From CAWDMN01 sp963803155 (GTDB lineage: Bacteria > Acidobacteriota > Terriglobia > Versatilivoradales > Versatilivoraceae): a stretch of DNA of 64,000 bases. The position numbers were made by a program, and so were the translations under genes. A model generated the notes under the pieces. It made no database searches, was not told the DNA's origin, and was given only the letters and a program-made list of their open reading frames with translations. Location of the stretch: the NCBI GenBank assembly GCA_963803155.1, contig CAWDMN010000046.1:124001-188000 (forward strand). Direction: 5' to 3'. Numbering within the stretch: the stretch's first letter is position 1; every line of letters begins with the position of its first letter. Of the stretch, positions 62,986-64,000 are shown in pieces.

Positions 62986-63483
62986 CTAAGCTGCCCCCTT
63001 TTTCTTGCGCAGCACCCGGTCCCGCATGATCTTTTCCTGCAATTTCATGATCCCGAATAAAAGCGCTTCAGGTCTGGGAGGACAGCCTGGGACGTAAACA
63101 TCGACAGGTATAATCTTGTCCACTCCATTCAGGACGTGATAGCCATATTTCCAGTATGGACCCCCGTTGTTGGCACAACTACCCATAGAGATGACATATT
63201 TGGGGTCCGCCATTTGCTCATAAAGCCGTTTGACTCGAGTCGCCATTTTTAGCGTCACAGTTCCAGCCACTACCATCAAGTCAGCCTGACGGGGAGTTGC
63301 CCGGGGGATCATTCCAAAACGATCCCAGTCAAATCGAGAGGCGCCTGCTGCCATCATCTCGATGGCGCAACAAGCGAGCCCGAAGGTCATGGGCCAGAGT
63401 GCCGAAGATCGCCCCCAATTGAAAAGGTTGTCCACGGTGGTGATGATGATGTTGTCGTTAAATCGATTTTCCAGAATGCTCAT
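62986..63483 (-). CDS. nuoB: NADH-quinone oxidoreductase subunit B (cluster 2)
   Basis: This is the N2-cluster subunit, 165 residues. The four ligand cysteines are in LACCAIEMM (two), SMGSCANNGG and VYVPGCPPRPEAL. There is no paralogue in cluster 1, where the DHH gene occupies the place of nuoB and nuoC. Confidence 0.96.
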   Translation of the reverse strand: MSILENRFNDNIIITTVDNLFNWGRSSALWPMTFGLACCAIEMMAAGASRFDWDRFGMIPRATPRQADLMVVAGTVTLKMATRVKRLYEQMADPKYVISMGSCANNGGPYWKYGYHVLNGVDKIIPVDVYVPGCPPRPEALLFGIMKLQEKIMRDRVLRKKKGAA

Positions 63484-63549
63484 AAAGTAAGGTAATCTTC
63501 AGTTCGGCGGGATCAATTGCTCCCGCTTTGGGATTAACTTTTCTTATCT

Positions 63550-63951
63550 TCAGAAGGGTTCTCTCTCTTCAGAACGAACCCATTGCAAATCGCCTTTGGC
63601 CCAAACATAAGCCAGCCCAACGGCGAGGATCAGGATAAACACCAGTCCTTCAAAAAAAGCCAGCCGACCCAATCCTTCATTAACAAATTGCTTGAAAACC
63701 ACGGCCCAGGGCAAAAGGAATATAATCTCCACATCAAAAATGAGAAAGACTATCGCCACGACGTAGAAGCGGATATTGAATTTGATCCAGGGGCTGCCCT
63801 GGGCGTTTTCACCGCATTCATAAGGCAGAATCTTCTCGGGCGTTATGTGGGAAGGCCGGATCAATTGGGCTGCTATTAAACTGACAACAACAAATGCAGC
63901 TCCAACGCCCAAAAATACGAGAATGGTGGCAAATTGTGTCATCATCGGCAT
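63550..63951 (-). CDS. nuoA: NADH-quinone oxidoreductase subunit A (cluster 2)
   Basis: This is a three-helix subunit of 133 residues with KILPYECGENAQGSPWIKFN and FYVVAIVFLIFDVEIIFLLP. It is the first gene of cluster 2 within the window; DNA upstream of 63951 reaches the end of the window and may hold the promoter. Confidence 0.94.
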   Translation of the reverse strand: MPMMTQFATILVFLGVGAAFVVVSLIAAQLIRPSHITPEKILPYECGENAQGSPWIKFNIRFYVVAIVFLIFDVEIIFLLPWAVVFKQFVNEGLGRLAFFEGLVFILILAVGLAYVWAKGDLQWVRSEEREPF

Positions 63952-64000
63952 GATGTTTTCCAGAGCAACAAGGATACCGAAGCCTCTCGACCAAGAGTTT

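Overview
The window is a bacterial chromosome segment of moderate GC, about half. It carries 57 protein genes that I can support, four of them interrupted by a one-base frameshift. It also holds one low-confidence ORF, one tRNA, one intact insertion sequence, two degraded genes and an unusually rich set of intergenic repeats. The organism is diderm: it has a complete Tol-Pal set and lipoproteins. A VWFA-related protein of the type typical of Acidobacteriota, a Pal with an Ig-like insert, a long Hfq-like protein, NIF-type Fe-S assembly and Tat-exported sugar enzymes together suggest an Acidobacteriota-like or neighbouring uncultivated lineage. That placement is inference; there is no rRNA in the window.

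Layout. 0.2-2.9 kb: recN (minus) and a nucleoside deaminase. 3.3-9.4 kb: tolQ, tolR, tolA/tonB-like, tolB, pal and, after a terminator-rich gap, cpoB/ybgF. 9.5-11.9 kb: ssb, a small zinc-ribbon protein, a pseudokinase and a small hypothetical gene. 12-16.6 kb: VWFA protein, tRNA-Ser(GGA), an orphan MacB/FtsX-like permease and a small hypothetical gene. 16.9-19.9 kb: ferredoxin, nifU, nifS. 20-30 kb: GH16 glucanase, threonine aldolase, an E1-like ThiF/MoeB protein, an operon of a HAD phosphatase, a 470-residue unknown protein and two zinc-ribbon proteins, then a GH116-like exported glycosidase. 30.5-38.8 kb: first complex I cluster (nuoA, a DHH phosphoesterase, nuoD, nuoF, nuoG, nuoH, nuoI, a thioesterase). 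39-43.8 kb: queA, an rRNA methyltransferase, an IS701-like element and a response regulator. 43.9-56.6 kb: GH51 arabinofuranosidase, an eroded norB, an Hfq-like gene, a beta-propeller lipoprotein, an eroded transposase, a Gfo/Idh/MocA oxidoreductase, a YtxJ-like lipoprotein, a TPR protein, a DUF374 acyltransferase and chrA. 56.7-64 kb: second complex I cluster (nuoA, B, C, D, H, I, J, K, N).

The two nuo clusters are complementary. The first holds the NADH module (F, G) plus A, D, H, I. The second holds A, B, C, D, H, I, J, K, N and lacks E, F, G, L and M. Neither could build a full complex alone from this window, and nuoE, nuoL and nuoM are absent from both. Four genes (tolA-like, tolB, nuoF, nuoD of the first cluster) are each broken by what looks like the loss of a single G of the coding strand. 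In every case the continuation is intact in another frame, which suggests sequencing error or very recent mutation.

Intergenic DNA is the other notable part. It includes arrays of degenerate 7-bp repeats, a MITE-like family with GGGTGCAATTAA-type ends, and several dispersed repeat families. The dispersed families have at least two copies each, often in opposite orientation, and many can fold.
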